Below are positions 20,874 through 20,995 of a stretch of DNA of 20,995 nucleotides, piece by piece; position 1 is the first letter of the stretch, and every line of letters starts with the position of its first letter. The position numbers were made by a program, and so were the translations under genes. Under the pieces are notes generated by a model. The model searched no databases and was not told the origin of the DNA. It saw nothing but the letters and a program-made list of their open reading frames with translations. Source of the DNA: a virus. The stretch is taken from positions 1 to 20,995 of IMG/VR virus record IMGVR_UViG_3300037493_004043; one strand, written 5' to 3'.

Positions 20874-20995
20874 TATGCCCACGCAGTCGTAACGCCGTTA
20901 GCACCGAGCATTATTGTCGCTGTCTCTGTTACCGCTTCACCGTTAGCAATACCAATGCCGGTAGCAGTCACGATGCCGATGTAGGTCTTAGCAGT
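20873..20995 (-). CDS. Tail tube (major tail) protein, C-terminal end only
   Basis: The last 40 codons of a gene entering from the right edge, in frame from 20995 to the TAA at 20875-20873. The visible part (YIGIVTATGIGIANGEAVTE, then TATIMLGANG) is strand-rich with Gly/Thr/Ala, like the end of a phage tail tube or its Ig-like appendage. It lies immediately upstream of gpG, where the major tail protein normally is. Family assignment is from position. Confidence 0.6.
   Translation of the reverse strand, partial: TAKTYIGIVTATGIGIANGEAVTETATIMLGANGVTTAWA

Noticed and set aside
1-20995. tRNA genes, CRISPR arrays, insertion sequences, attachment sites
   Set aside because: Looked for by eye on both strands: no tRNA-like T-loop/acceptor pair, no regularly spaced repeats, no transposase or integrase and no long flanking direct repeats were seen.

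Overview
This window is phage DNA, either a free tailed-phage genome or a prophage. Essentially every recognisable gene is viral: terminase, tail, lysis, replication, recombination and regulation, and no bacterial housekeeping gene is visible. The host cannot be named from the sequence. Sigma-70-like promoters, Shine-Dalgarno sites (often GGGAGA or AAGGAG) and frequent TTG/GTG starts show a bacterial host. No integrase, portal or capsid gene lies in the window. The short tape measure (about 529 aa), the frameshifted tail assembly chaperone and the C-terminal end of a probable tail tube protein indicate a siphovirus-like phage with a fairly short tail.

Layout. On the minus strand, reading right to left from 10620: a small XRE-type repressor, a zinc-ribbon/membrane protein, a large C5 cytosine methyltransferase (with a second long open frame inside it), a full sigma-70-family factor, a VRR-NUC nuclease, a prim-pol primase, an overlapping RepA-like helicase ATPase, an unknown gene, an ssDNA-binding-like protein, an unknown protein, a DUF3310 protein, two adjacent proteins with a Tad2/DUF2829-like domain, a small membrane protein, terminase small subunit, a DPPY-type DNA methyltransferase, terminase large subunit, and the start of one more gene cut by the left edge. 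On the plus strand from 10721 to 12747, diverging from the repressor: a 58-aa protein, an ERF single-strand annealing protein, an unknown protein, a Gam-like nuclease inhibitor and a helix-turn-helix protein, closed by a strong terminator. From the right edge leftward on the minus strand: tail tube protein (partial), chaperone gpG/gpGT, tape measure, two large tail/baseplate/fibre proteins and a CHAP-type endolysin, ending at a terminator that faces the plus-strand one.

How it works together. The divergent region at 10620-10720 looks like the control centre. Promoters at 107-135, 4592-4621 and 10661-10688 each carry a copy of the palindrome TATAC-N7-GTATA, and a degraded copy lies in a fourth promoter at 12159-12188, so one repressor probably controls scattered early operons. 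The phage-coded sigma factor could direct a later transcription class. The prim-pol, helicase, ssDNA-binding protein, nuclease, ERF and Gam make a nearly complete replication/recombination kit. Two methyltransferases, the Gam-like protein and the paired Tad2-like proteins together suggest substantial counter-defence.

The points most worth checking are the paired Tad2-like genes, the shared operator, the second open frame inside the C5 methyltransferase gene, the prim-pol/helicase junction and the canonical -1 frameshift signal in the tail chaperone. No intergenic stretch exceeds 300 bases; several of the 50-170-base gaps hold strong hairpins, which are listed.
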